A stretch of 64,000 nucleotides of DNA from assembly GCA_944739405.2 (NCBI GenBank), contig OX123200.2, positions 8,386,761 through 8,450,760 of the forward strand, written 5' to 3'. Positions 23,480-34,625 of this stretch are shown one piece after another. This DNA is from Euclidia mi. Its lineage: Eukaryota > Arthropoda > Insecta > Lepidoptera > Erebidae. The notes beneath the pieces are model-generated. The model was not told the origin of the DNA. It made no database searches and worked only from the letters and a program-made list of their open reading frames with translations. The position numbers were made by a program, and so were the translations under genes. Every line of letters begins with the position of its first letter. The first letter of the stretch is position 1.

Positions 23480-23790
23480 CACAGGTTGCACAGGCACACA
23501 CAAGATTGATATTGTAAATAACCTGCCAGGTATCAGAGTGCCAGAGGCTCCATCCCCTTTTCCTTGTCTCTCATCGTACTCTTCCTCCTATTCCTGTGAC
23601 GTCGTAGCTGACGCGCTCCTCCCTACTACTCTTGGCTGGCCGCTCGCGCCTACCCCAACCCAACCCTTATATACCGTGGCGCAGGAGTGATCGCCCCACT
23701 CGCTGGCGGTGCGGCATTGAAGATAAGTTCTCTCTCTTCCCTGTGCGACGCCGGAAACACATTCCTTCAGGATTACATCGAATTTCGCGA
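23480..23790 (+). repeat. GC-richer repeat shared with 57070-57225
   Basis: GAGTGCCAGAGGCTCCATCCC, TTGTCTCTCATCGTACTC and TCCTCCTATTCCTGTGACG recur in diverged form near 57160-57215 (GAGTGCCGGAGGTATCATTTT, CTCTCATTGTGCTCGTCC). It is an interspersed repeat of unknown class. Frames of 76-101 codons here are incidental. Confidence 0.45.
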
Positions 23791-23999
23791 CCCGTCTTCT
23801 ATCTTTGTTTAGAGTCAAAATTGTTTAGAATCAGTGTTCTTTTCCTTTCTTTGCTAAAATCTGTGTTGATTATTTTACAGAAATATACAAATTTGTTATT
23901 TGTTACCGAAATCTTGATATTTTATTTTACCAAATAGCGTTGACCCACGTGCAACGCTACATTCCTTTTCCTAGGTTGGTAACGCACGCAACAGACGCA

Positions 24000-24092
24000 A
24001 GTCTCTCCTAGTATTGCGGGTGTCCATTGGGCAGCGGCAATCACTTACCATCAGGCCATCTGTCTGGTCAGCCACCTACTACATAAAAAGCT
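24000..24092 (+). repeat. LINE 3' tail fragment
   Basis: GGGCAGCGGCAATCACTTACC, ATCAGGCCATCTGTCTGG and CCTACTACATAAAAAG form a common lepidopteran LINE terminus; a related copy lies at 61945-62035. Confidence 0.5.
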
Positions 24093-24475
24093 TTATAAAT
24101 AGAAGCGGTCTTACGTCATCCAATATTTTATGAATTTCGTTAAAGAAGTTTCGAGCAAAGAGTAAACAATATTTTAATATTGTACAAACTTGTATATAAA
24201 CAAGGCTGTTTGGAGATCTTGCTTATGATTCAAGACGAGCTTTGTATCTATGCTTTGTATAATCTGTGATGTTTTATTCATACAGTGTTTGGTAAACTTT
24301 GATTTATTTTATTCAGAACTCTAAGAATAGCCTTCTATGTTGTATTTTAATATTACTATCTACTTTCGTTACAGTTGATTGGTTATTCTGTTACCCTCTT
24401 TTGCTGTAAGTTAGTCATATTTGTTTTTTTTTTATATAGTTTTGACTGTGCTTTGTCTGTCAGTCAGTTACGAGA
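24093..24475. other. Non-coding stretch
   Basis: AT-rich; nothing recognised. Confidence 0.35.
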
Positions 24476-24870
24476 GGATTTTATAATACAAATTCTTGCG
24501 TTACTGTCAGAATGGCAGACAACGCACAGAAAAAACCACTGAGCACAAGAAGCTGAAATTTGGTATCCGCCTTAGGGTCAGCGCAGACAGAACGGAGCGC
24601 AGCGAAGAGGATTTTATAAACGCACTGGAAATTAAACTTTAAAATCATTGAAATAAAGTGCATAAATGCTTGAACCTGACAAAAACTGCTCGCGCGTCCT
24701 CGAAGATACTCCAGAATCCGTTTATGCATTTTATTGTAATAATTTCAAAGTTTATTTTTAAGTATGTTTATAAAATCCTCTCCGCTGCGCTCCGTTCTGT
24801 CTGCGCTGACCCTTAGGTACCAATAGACAGCATAAATTGCACGAGTACACTGTAATCTAGGCACTGGACG
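24476..24870 (+). mobile_element. Helitron-like repeat interrupted by a MITE
   Basis: TTCTTGCGTTACTGTCAG, GACAACGCACAG and AAGCTGAAATTTGGTAT belong to the 45086 family. The sequence is cut at 24574 by a 238-bp MITE and appears to resume with ACCAATAGACAGC. The right boundary is uncertain. Confidence 0.45.
24575..24812. mobile_element. PIF/Harbinger-like MITE
   Basis: The terminal inverted repeat GGGTCAGCGCAGACAG (left) continues into AACGGAGCGCAGCG and GAGGATTTTATAAAC, and the right end mirrors it. TTA lies on both sides (24572-24574 and 24813-24815). A 3-bp TWA duplication and a GGG start are PIF/Harbinger hallmarks. The arms span about 50 bp with good identity and weaker similarity inward. 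Confidence 0.7.
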
Positions 24871-27101
24871 GTTAAACCTAAGTTACTAAAAGCTTTAGGG
24901 AATAGTTGGAGCACTTTTGCCTTTCTAACTACAGAACTTCACAGACAAACATCAAGCATTCGTTGCCGCTTTGTCAGCCCCGCGGATGCATTTTCGAACT
25001 TCTAAAACCGTCCATGGGATTTGAGAGCAAGCTGTGCGAAGTGGGTTTAAACAGTTGAGTGGGGTAAAAGAAAGTTTTTACAAAAATAATCACTTTACCT
25101 TCCCAGCCTCTACTCTTTCTCTCGTTTACAAAATAACCCCAACAAAATCCAATAAGTTTCACTTAACTGAATAACCGATACATCCATAACATCACCGCAA
25201 TTGTTTTATTATGAATTCGATTTTTTAATTAATTATATTCAAATTCAGTTAAACGAGGTATTTAGGTAGGGGTCGAGCATTATGCCACCACAAATGATTT
25301 CTGTACGATAATTGTAACAATTTGGTGATTAAGTATGGTATGAGCTTCTTTCAAATTTATGTCTGATCTACCCCAATTTGTTTTCACGTTCATAAGTGTT
25401 TCTGTGATCAACATTGATTATATGACTTTGAATTCACACACCGCTCAACTACCTCGCCCATCTTCGTTGGATACGCAGCCTACATCCAGATTTAGCGAGA
25501 TATAAACTTACGAGCCTGACCAATGAGGGGAATTAGTAAACATTTGCCAGTTGGCTTCAGACGTCATTGCACGGTGCAGCTACAAGGTGACATTATTATC
25601 GAATACTTTAGTGGTAATGTATATCGTGTAACAAGAAAACGTGGTCATATGACATATTCATTTCAAGATTGATTTATTCCCCATAAAATAGAGTACAATA
25701 GTGGTTTAAATCTATGTTAGCTTCACCTTTTTTTTTCTGGTAAATACCTAGTAATATTTAGGCTACAACGGATTATTGAGTATTTGTAGAGTCTTTTAAC
25801 AAATTAGTGTACACGTATTCCGAAAATGTTAAAAATATTCATGATCTGTAGCAGAATTACGCATATACGTTTTATTTTCTAATATACATCAGATGAAAGT
25901 ACCCTTTATACATAAAATAAACCGGAAGAGGAACAAGCAAAAATACATGATCAAATTCTATGACTTCCTGGACCAAACATCCCAGGATAAGTACTTCAAA
26001 CTATCGGAATTTGAAGTACCATCTGAAGACAGATAGATAAAGGGTGGCACAAGGGTTAAAACACTTTTATGAAGCCGAATTGTTTCATATATAGTTGAGC
26101 AAACCCTCACATAAATTCAACCGTGTAATGCAAGTATCCCGGTTTAAACATCGGTCTCCGCCCTTTTCCAATGAGTGCACAATGGCCAGATTTAGCGCTG
26201 ACGTCACCAGGTTTATTGTGGCTACTAAACGTCATTGACGTCAAATCATAAAACGAGAAGGTACTTGCTCGGTGCAACGCCGCCAAATCATGTATTGCAA
26301 TAAAATTGTGCGTGTTTTCGTGCCTAGTTGCCTACTCATATGCGGAAAGAGAAAGGTTAAGAAAAGGAAGGGACATTATTATGTTGTTTTGGATTGTTTA
26401 TTAGCGCATTTTTCTTAAAGAAGAAGAAAGAAAGAAAGAAAAAGCAATTTATTTCTAACAGACAATAGACATGAAAAATCAATGTGACAAAATGGACTAC
26501 AATATATAGATATAAAATAAAAAACACGCCTGTCGTCTGCATAGAAATAGGAGACCAGTTCAGCATATTGCCGGACACACGTGCCCGGCGCTGGTTTTCA
26601 ACTGGCTCCTCAGTAGACGCGGACGTCAAAACCAATGAACAATATTACTAAGTAACTATAAAATAATTATTCATATATAACATTTAAAAAATGTTTATAC
26701 TTAAATAACATTTTTAAATAGTTTTTACTGCTGGCCGAAAGCACTGGATTACATCTGTTATTTTTTTTTTTAGTCTTGTACATAACGACATTTGTGAATG
26801 CACATTTTGGATCAATTGGATAGTTCTCGACATGACATTGACACATATGCTTCAGTAATGTCACCAATGACCAATGAAATCACCGATATGATAACGTTAC
26901 ATAATACATAACATAACATTATAGATATAAACAAAACAAGTGTCAGAAATACGACTCAGTTGCATAATAAAAACTAAAACAAACTTAAAGATATAATTTC
27001 CGTACTTTACATAAACACGCATGTTACTGGTTAAAGAAAGGTTTCGGCGTAAGCGTGGCAATAATTGCTTCGTGACGAGCAATGTTGAAACGAGACAATT
27101 C
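24871..27101. other. Non-coding stretch
   Basis: AT-rich with a (GAAA)n microsatellite near 26420-26443 and a GC-richer patch at 26535-26635. No exon was recognised. Confidence 0.35.
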
Positions 27102-27434
27102 TTAACTTAACCGTAGAGAAGAAAAATTATTATATCTCACTTTTGTCGATGGCTCGGTAGTCAAAGTCAAAGCAAACAACGCCGCAGTAACACAACTCAT
27201 CAGTGTGTAGACGTCATAAGTGTAGTTTGACGAAGTACTGACTGACAGTGTGGATAGAATCAAAACTATAAAACAAGTGAGGGTAGCTGCCGATACCCGC
27301 GCTTCACAAGGACTGCGCTGAGCTGACATCAGTCCCTCCGCGACCACAATCGTTGCAAGCCGGTAGAAACGTAGGAGAATAACAGAGGTATTTATGCCTT
27401 GAAATAAGTAAATTTTCGCGACTAAGACCCTCAA
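27102..27434 (-). other. Unrecognised 110-codon frame with hydrophobic segments
   Basis: I do not recognise this. The minus-strand frame contains two stretches that could be membrane segments (around residues 53-65 and 80-92) and sits in DNA slightly richer in GC than its surroundings. No splice sites, promoter or family motif were found. It could be an exon of an unrelated antisense gene, a pseudogene or chance. Confidence 0.12.
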
Positions 27435-28087
27435 AATAATATTCTATGATTAACTTAACATGCGAATATATAATACAAATATAACTGAAAGGGTAGACGG
27501 GTCTTGTACGAACGCCTCCTTAACTGAAATTCTCGGAAAATTAGTTTGAATTATCCATAATAAAGGTATATTTTAACTTTGGCATTTTCCGCGGTATAAA
27601 ATTCTGGCCTTTGGCTAAACCAAATCTTAACGCACCATAGAATCTGTTATTGCATAGATTAAAAGGTTATAATGGCATTGCGAAAGAAAAATGAGCCACA
27701 TTAACCTTTATTAAAGTTTCTTTTCTCCTATATAAATGATAGTATCACGGCTATCGAAGGCATGATTTACTGGAATAAAACGCGCATATTTTATTAGCAA
27801 ACAATGACAATTTTTTTGGCATGCGGGATGCCAAATAAGAAAGATCTTTTGCAACTGAATCTGTATCAGTACCTATGTCAAGTGGTCAACACTTTTATGT
27901 AGAGAAGGCGAATCTCTCGGAAATATTTAGTTATTAAATACTTATGTTCATCTAACTATACTTTATGTGCTTCTTTCTTTCTTTCAAATGTTATAAGCGT
28001 AAATCTTTGAAAGGAAAGTGCGTTCTATCAATTAATCGCTAAATAGTTTATTTGTTGATGTAAATACTGAGATGATCATTGCAAAAC
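27435..28087. other. Non-coding stretch
   Basis: Nothing recognised. Confidence 0.35.
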
Positions 28088-28131
28088 AATTGGCCAAGTG
28101 CGAGGCGGACTCGCGCACGAAGGGTTCCGTA

Positions 28132-28265
28132 CCCGTTCCCGAAGTGGTAGACAGAAGTGTAATACTACACCCACATTTCGCCATGAATTTTTGGTCCCAT
28201 GTAATAGGTGACGAGCCTATTGCCGTTACCGGGCACATCACTAGACCCGCACTCCACAAAATTGC
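28132..28265 (-). mobile_element. SINE fragment nested in repeat
   Basis: Minus-strand copy with the inverse of CCGGTAACGGCAATAGGCTCG, ACATGGGACCAAAAATTC and CACTTCGGGAACGGG. It interrupts the surrounding repeat directly after GGGTTCCGTACC. Confidence 0.55.
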
Positions 28266-28335
28266 TTAAAAATTACGTGTGTTGTATGCGAGCCCCCCTT
28301 TAATATTTACTTTTTTATTATTTTTTAATATTGCC

Positions 28336-28735
28336 GTGTGGCTGACGGCATAGAATACAAGTGTCACCACCCCCTATCTTCCCGTGGGTGTCGTAAGAGG
28401 CGACTAAGGGATAACACGATGCAAATACCATATTTGCGTAGAGACGGAAAACTCGACATCAAACCCTATACGACTGCCTCGTTGGTCTCGCGGCATAAAT
28501 GTGCGCGTGGGATCGGGAGGTCCCAGGTTCGATTCCTGGGTCGGGCAGTGCTATTGGGTTTTTCTGTCACGAAATTCTCAGTAGCCGCACGGAGTCTGGA
28601 AATGTGCCCAGTACAGCAATAGGCTCGCCCCTTATTACGTGGGACTAAAGTATATCTGGCGAAAAGTGGGTGTAGAAATACACCTCTGCCTACCCCTTCG
28701 GGGATAAAAGGCGTGATGTTATGTATGTATGTATG
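28336..28735 (+). mobile_element. Full-length tRNA-derived SINE with LINE-like leader
   Basis: A LINE-tail-like piece (CCGTGTGGCTGACGGCATAG, CGTGGGTGTCGTAAGAGG) leads into a tRNA-like head at about 28462-28548. The head has A box CTCGTTGGTCTCGCGGC and B box AGGTTCGATTCCTGG. The body follows (GGAGTCTGGAAATGTGCC, GCAATAGGCTCGCC, ACCCCTTCGGGG) and ends in a (TATG)n tail. It is the most complete member of the family that supplies the copies at 9618, 15660, 46003 and 51999. The tRNA-like portion is a pol III promoter, not a functional tRNA gene. Confidence 0.75.
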
Positions 28736-29227
28736 TTTCTTTTTACTTTATTATTTATTTTAAAAGTAGGTTTAATTATTTATTTTAAAGGTAATATACA
28801 ACTACATATTCTGTGAAAATTTTAAGCGTCTAGCTGTTACCGTAATATTGAGCAAAAAATAAGAAATAAACACGTTTATAGTATTGAACCCCCCTTTAAT
28901 ATTTTCATTTTTGTTATTTTAGTATTTGTTGTTATAGCGGTATCAGAAATACATAAATTTGTGAACATTTCAGCTTTCCAGCTATCGCGTTTTATGTCAC
29001 TTATTTTAAATTTGTTTTACAAAATTCCTAGCTGACTGACAAAGTTAAAACATATACAAGTCAAATTAGGAGAAAACTTTTAAGGAAATTCTCGACAACA
29101 ATATTATAAAGGCTTAAATGTACTACGAACATAACTCCTGCTTACTATAAGGAACGTGTTTGAGTATTCGTAAAATTAACTCGACACCTCTATAATTCTG
29201 GGTGCTATTTGTAAGATTTATATTATA

Positions 29228-29470
29228 CAATAACCGTGTGGTGACGGATTAAGAATACGGATTGTCACCACCCCATATCATCCCATGGGTGTCGTAAGAG
29301 CCGACAGAGGGACCGGCCATGCTATGCAGAGAACAGCACTATAAGAGAAGGAAAACTTGAAACAAACCCTATACCAACCCGTTTGGCCATCGTGTTATAG
29401 TAGGCCAATTCCTCCTTTCAAAGAACAGGCCTAGTCCAGCAGTGGACTGTAAGCGGCTGATCATATTATA
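29228..29470 (+). repeat. LINE 3' end fragment
   Basis: ATAACCGTGTGGTGACGG, GTCACCACCCC, TGGGTGTCGTAAGAGCCG and AACAGGCCTAGTCCAGCAG with GGACTGTAAGCGGCTGAT form a familiar lepidopteran non-LTR 3' end. The tail is degenerate. Confidence 0.5.
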
Positions 29471-29539
29471 CAAGCTGTAAGGACTCGCATTCACCGAGAT
29501 ATTTTACTGTTACTACCTACAACTTAGCATGCCTATTGG

Positions 29540-29590
29540 TTTTTAACCTACCCCTTCGGGGAAACAGGCGTGAGTCTATGTATGTATATA
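29540..29590 (+). repeat. SINE tail scrap
   Basis: ACCTACCCCTTCGGGGAAAC followed by GGCGTGAGTCTATGTATG is the distal end of the SINE family and nothing more. Confidence 0.5.
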
Positions 29591-31629
29591 TTTTGAAAAT
29601 GCCACACCCCATAAATTCAACCTATAAATTCCCCTACCAAAAAAGTCGGCGACTTTCAAACATTCAATTAACAGACACAAGGAAAGGTTTTGATTGTAAC
29701 AGTACGTTTGATCACAGCACTTTTTTGTCACAACAATTTTTTTCGAACGGCTTTTTAAACAATCTCATTCGTAAAGAAATTAACTAGCCATAATTCAAAA
29801 AAATTAGGTTGCCTTTACAATCGATATTTCTGTTGTTTACGTTGTTCACTTCTCTTCATTAAAATGTTCTATAAAGTATAATAAGTACGTAAACAAAAAC
29901 GTAAATGCGACAACTAGTCTGCACTCTTAAGTACGGCCGTAAATTAGGATTGTAAGGAGTTAATACTTTAATTAAGTCTTTTTATCTCAAGTAATATATC
30001 CTTAATGTTTAAGTTTATTATGTACGCTTAGCAAGAATCTTGATACAAATTAATAATTTTGAGAATTAATATACCCATCTTCATTTTACTTGATGAGATA
30101 CGTTAGAACATTAGAATTCTACGTGCCTCATCAAGTTTACTCAAATGTGAGAAAATACTACGAAATGTTTAGTCAATAATTAGTATAAATTAAAACTGCA
30201 CTGACGACTTTAGGGGTAAATGTTAAAAAATACTAAAGACCTGTTAAAGTAGCAGAAATGAAAATGTGAATGTTTCATATAAAAAAAATGTTTACAAACC
30301 CGTTCATAACTCCCTGAGATAACACAAATGAGAATACAACCGATAAGATAAGTAACTTATTTTTCGAAGTCAGTAAAAATGGATAACTTTTAAGAAAAAA
30401 AGGTTTTTTAATTGATATAGACTGTAAAATATCTATTTTATATTCAAAGACTCCTTAGAACTAACCTAATTCTTTCTTGTCTCTTCAACTATTAAAAATA
30501 TTTAAACTTCTTAAAAAAAAATTTCGCAGATTTTCGTAAACCGCAGTGCATGTAAAGTACCTATACAGAAAAGAAATACACAGTTGTACCAATCCAATGT
30601 TGTGTAATACGAAGTTTGTTACTGCGAGTAATTTTTGTTACAACGTACTCTGGCTGGTTTACGGAAATAAATTGAAAACTATATTTTTTAAACTTTATTG
30701 CAGCAATATTTTATGTTTACAAGTTTTGGGCCGGCGTTCACTTTTCGAGGACTTGCGGTATTGCGAGGTATTTGGTAATACCTCGTTTGCTTTCACGGGT
30801 ACGGCTCATGAATTTAGCAAAGGGTTTTTGATTACCTGAAGAATTTTCCAGCATTTGCAAAATTATCAAACTAACAGTCGATTCAATGAATAATGTAAAA
30901 ACAGGTATAAACTATTTTCTTGGACTATTAAAGTCAGAATACGTAAAATATACCATATATTATTATATAAAATATACAATAACTATGAAAGTTTTTGAAA
31001 ACATTGCAGATTTTATACAAACCAACGTTCAATGAATGAAAGTTAAATAAAGAAACTAAATATTAAGTGTGACGTTTTATTACTCAGCTTTTATATTTTT
31101 ATATCAACAAAAACCAGCAGTTTGAAAAACCAAATATCTTTGCGATAAGCATGATGTGACGTGGTCTTTCCGGCATGTTTTTTTGTTACCTAGCTTTGAC
31201 TGGTTTAGTGACACAAAAAATCTTGTCCGCAAAATTTTACCTGAATTAGAGTGCACACCTCTATAATCACGAAGTTCATCCTCTAAAAAGTATTCCCAAA
31301 AGCTTCTACATTTGGCGTAACATTTTGATCTGTAAATATTTTCAACATGAGATTTGTTTATGGTATCTAATGACTAAGTATTATTATTACGTATGAAGGC
31401 TTTTTTTAATTATTCGAATTTCGCAAAGAAAGGCAGGCAACTTTTCAAATGGCTAAGTAAGTTAAGTATTCACAATCTTACCACATTCTCTTACCTATTA
31501 CCAAACTTATTTTTTATTTTTGTTAGCCTACCTATATTGTTTCTCTCCTGAGCAAAGGCCTCTCTCCTGGATTTCCACCAATCTCTAAGCCAAACTGTAA
31601 AAGTAAAATGGTTTTATCTTTGTCCGCAG
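29591..31629. other. Non-coding stretch upstream of the first visible RGK exon
   Basis: AT-rich. A 9-bp-stem hairpin (CGAGGTATT arm) lies at 30764-30785. The last bases before 31630 form an ordinary 3' splice site: CTTTGTCCGCAG. No upstream coding exon was recognised. Confidence 0.45.
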
Positions 31630-31848
31630 GCATAGTAAACCGTGGTGACTCATTCCGCCGCCGCCGGTCCCGCTCTGGGTCTCTAGCCCCATCGTCTCCA
31701 GCCCAATCAGCGCCAGAGTCTACAGGAGAACGTAGACCGGTCGCCTGTCACCGCGTGGCGATGGTAGGAGCCCCAGGGGTTGGAAAGACCGCGCTCGTCA
31801 GCCAGTTCCAGACCAGCGAATGTATCAATGCTTATGATAGACAGAGAG
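31630..31848 (+). CDS. RGK-family small GTPase, P-loop exon (partial gene)
   Basis: This is an internal exon of a Rad/Rem/Gem/Kir-type GTPase. In other animals these proteins act at the plasma membrane and restrain voltage-gated calcium channels and cytoskeletal signalling. It codes an Arg/Ser-rich stretch (RRRRSRSGS), then VAMVGAPGVGKTALVSQF. The G1 P-loop is GAPGVGKT, followed by QTSECINAYD. Drosophila Rgk-type proteins have a very similar SQF-TSE-AYD run after the P-loop. The acceptor is TTTGTCCGCAG at 31629 and the donor is AG-GTGAGTGA at 31849. It enters and leaves one base into a codon; the spanning codon at the 3' end becomes GAT with the exon at 52254. An ATG at 31608 lies in the intron side of the acceptor and is not the likely start. 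Upstream exons are not in view. Confidence 0.85.
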
Positions 31849-32621
31849 GTGAGTGATAGTTCTAATCTTTTGTCTCATTTTTCTCCGGAGTAATGTTGGA
31901 AGACTCGGTAAGGCCAAGTAAGGCCGACCCCCTAAGATCTGTCTGACGTGCACTTGTCGTTCACTTTGTAGTACAAAGCGACACATAGTACAGTACACGC
32001 CAAACGCATCCTCGAGGAACGCGCATGCCCAATCTGAGGGAGGCCTAAAGAAAGTCTGAAGCCGTTAATTAATTTATTTCAGAAGTATGTAGCAGTTTAA
32101 ACCATTTTCCTTCGTGAAGCATATTATGTTTATTATCCAACAATCTTAAAATCGTTTTTGATTTTGACATCTTTCTTTGTATATGTAAAGAATGTACTTA
32201 TATGTGCAGTAACGATGATTCAAGCATAAATATTACTGAAATAATGAACCATTAAAATCCATTAAATTGTTTAGAGCGATCTCAGAAGAATAGGCGTCCT
32301 AGAAACAAGTCGAGTAGAAAAGTTCGGCACTTTTTTGTAGTTACCTTCATACCAAATGACACTTAGAATATTTACGATTGCCAAAATTCGTTTTAATTAG
32401 TAATTCAAAACAACTTTAATTTATTTTCTTAGTAAGTTTAATAATCTTTTCTTGGCTTTTAAATGGCTGTGAGTTTGCCAACTTCTTTAATGTTAGGGTT
32501 AAAAAGCTGTTTAGCTTTTTAAGTTCGAAGACAAGTAAGATGAGGGTCAATTAATTGCCCAAATGTTATTTTAAATGGCATGGAGGAAATCGATAGTATA
32601 AAATGTCGCTATAGTGGTATA
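31849..32621 (+). other. RGK intron, left part
   Basis: Start of the 20.4-kb intron (31849-52253). No repeat was recognised until the Helitron at 32622, although the right end may be pogo-transposon 3' sequence. Confidence 0.45.
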
Positions 32622-32907
32622 CTAGCTGTTTCACGAGGTTTCACTCGCGTCCTGTGGAAACTATTAATTATTTATTAAATTTTTAGCCTAAGTTAATTTA
32701 TAGCCTAAGTTACTCCTTGTTACATCAGCTATCCGCCAGGGAACGTCCCGTCAAAATCGGTCCTGCCGTTCCGGATATTAATGAGAACAAACAGACAGAC
32801 AGACAATAATTGTAAAAAATGTCATTTCGGTCTATGTACATACATCCATTTTTTATAGTTATTTTAATATTACAAACAGACACTCCAATTTTATTTATAT
32901 GTATAGA
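32622..32907 (-). mobile_element. Helitron inserted in the pogo element's 3' end
   Basis: The left end A-CTAGCTGTTTCACGAGG and right end TATGTATAGA-TG give, on the minus strand, TCTATACATATAAATAAAAT at the start and CTAG before T at the end. Internal CAGACAGACAGACAA and GTCAAAATCGGTCCTGCCG fit lepidopteran Helitrons. Its 5' end lies exactly where the open frame continuing from the pogo transposase stops, so it appears to have inserted into that coding region or its 3' extension. Confidence 0.65.
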
Positions 32908-34397
32908 TGTGTAACATTAAAAGGTTCATATTGACTATCTTCAAGGATGGATGGCGATACACTTGAGTTGCGTGCGTAGCTCGTAGATGGTAATGGGGAC
33001 AAAGGACTGCGAAATGAAAAATTCCTATCATTTACAGGAGTTGGTGACGGTGTTTTATTCTGCAAATCTATACAGTCCTGTGATGTGAGGGTTTGTGGTC
33101 AGGGATCAATTGCTGGTAGTTGACCTGTATTTGAACCCGCTGTAGGCATTTCTACTACACTGGAGTCTTCATTAAATTCCATTTCTGTTGTTGCAGCAGC
33201 GATAAAATCAGCTTCGGTGAACACATCCGGGTTGAAAGGATATATGCCGGTTTTGGCAAACCCATTTATGGCATTTAATGGGACTGCTGCTTTTAAATAA
33301 GCCTCTCCAAAAATCTTTGCAATCTGAAATACAGTCACTGGTCTGCCAGGATTGTTGTTCATCCATTTTTCGAGTGACTGATTTTGGTAAATGCTCAAGG
33401 GATACATCAAGGTGACGTCTAAAGGTTGCAGTTTATGGGTGCAGTGTGAAGGCAGACAGACAATAGTGACGTGGTTTTCTCGAGCTTTTGAAATCAGTTC
33501 CAAATTTTTTGTGTGTGAAAGATGGCCATCTAAAATCAACAGCACTGGTACCTCCGCAGATGGTTTCGTGTAGCTTAAAAAATGGTCAAACCATTTGGTA
33601 AAAACTTCCAGATTCATCCATCCAAATGAATTACAGGCCCAGGCGGAGCCTGGCGATGCGCCATCCATTAGTTCCATCTTCATACGAATCCTTCGAAAGA
33701 TGATCATGGGTGGAATAAAAGTTCCAGAAGCAGACATACAAATTACAGCTGTTGTAGTCTCCCCCCTTTCAGCTGATGTAACTCGTGCTACCTGTTTACA
33801 TCCAGTTGTTGCAAACACCTTTGTATTTTTGGTAGGCACCGTAGAAATGCCAGTCTCGTCAACATTATAGATACGGTGGCATGGATGGTTTTTCGTCTCT
33901 TGAACACATTTTAATGTGGAATAAAACTTATCTACCACTGGTTTATAAAAGGCCCGTGCTCGAGCAGTTGAAGTGGATTCAGGTGCCCGAAGCGCTATAT
34001 CTGGATGCCGTTGACGGAATCCTCTTAGCCAATCATATCCTGCTTTTTCTTTGTTGGGGTGGGTGATATTATTTTTCACTGCAAGTTGATATGCTAACGA
34101 TACAACATCTTGTCGTGTTAATCCGTACATTCTCGTCTCCATATCTTTAATGTGCTTCACAAGCTCAATTTCCTGTTCTGTCCTAAAAACTGTTTTTTTT
34201 CCACCTAAATATTTTATTGCATCGACAGCCACTTTATTTTTGCCTTTAACCCGCCTTTTTAGTGACATTACAGGCACTTCAAACTGCTTACTTGCTGTTT
34301 TAAACGGCATGCCATTTTTAACAGCATCCAGCGCTTTGTGCATGGCCTTTTCCGACCACAACCCGCGGTTTGTTTTTCTTTTACAATTACGAGGCAT
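32908..34397 (-). pseudogene. pogo/Tigger (CENP-B/jerky-like) DDE transposase, 3' broken
   Basis: A cut-and-paste DNA transposase. The uninterrupted frame runs from ATG at 34397 to a TGA at 33101-33099 (432 aa). Residues about 10-50 form a psq-type helix-turn-helix (MHKALDAVKNGMPFKTAS). Residues about 70-140 form a CENP-B/Tc5-type DNA-binding domain (GYDWLRGFRQRHP). From about 175 follows the DDE_1 nuclease with first Asp in YNVDETGI, second in LILDGHLSHT and third in HKLQPLDV. All three acidic residues are present. After the TGA the frame stays open for about 64 codons (Ser/Pro-rich, e.g. FSFRSPLSPLPSTSY) to 32908, where a Helitron begins. The ORF therefore looks prematurely stopped and then interrupted. 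It is antisense to the host gene. Expression or activity is unknown; domestication seems unlikely given the damage. Confidence 0.85.
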
Positions 34398-34625
34398 GGT
34401 CTAAAACAAAATAAAGTATTTTTTGTTATTATTTTAAATCTACTACATTTTTTTTTAATAATGCAGGCAGGTCATATTAATTAAGACATATTTATTAGAA
34501 AAATACATAAACTAAAACGTAATAACATACCTACAAATGGTTAAAAATATCCCCGTAATAGTATGTATGATTATGCTACCGGTGTACAAGATGATCCGTG
34601 GGGATCATCTTGTACACCGTTAACA
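34398..34625 (-). mobile_element. pogo element 5' leader with perfect palindrome
   Basis: AT-rich leader of the transposase, ending in a palindrome at 34580-34619: CGGTGTACAAGATGATCC, three bases, then its exact inverse GGATCATCTTGTACACCG. A related single copy (GGATCATCTCGTACACC) lies at 43632-43648 on the far side of LINE-1. These are likely subterminal repeats of the transposon. Confidence 0.5.

Larger units (their letters stand above)
28088..29010 (+). repeat. GGCCAAGTGCG/GGGTTCCGTACC repeat, split by SINEs
   Basis: It starts TTGGCCAAGTGCGAGGCGG, GACTCGCGCACGAAGGGTTC. It resumes between and after two SINE insertions with ACGTGTGTTGTATGCGAGCC, CCCCCTTTAATATTT, GTATTTGTTGTTATAGCGG and CAGCTTTCCAGCTATCGCG. 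The CCCCCTTTAATATT block appears twice (28293 and 28889), so it may represent two copies. I recognise the family from moth genomes. Confidence 0.55.

Noticed and set aside
28462..28548. Possible tRNA gene
   Set aside because: A and B boxes are present, but the cloverleaf is degenerate and the sequence continues into a multi-copy SINE body. The same applies to heads at 13186, 17690, 46913, 47668 and 52213.
31608..31629. ATG at 31608 as the RGK start codon
   Set aside because: A good acceptor (CTTTGTCCGCAG) ends at 31629, the exon begins mid-codon in phase with the downstream exons, and RGK proteins have longer N-termini.
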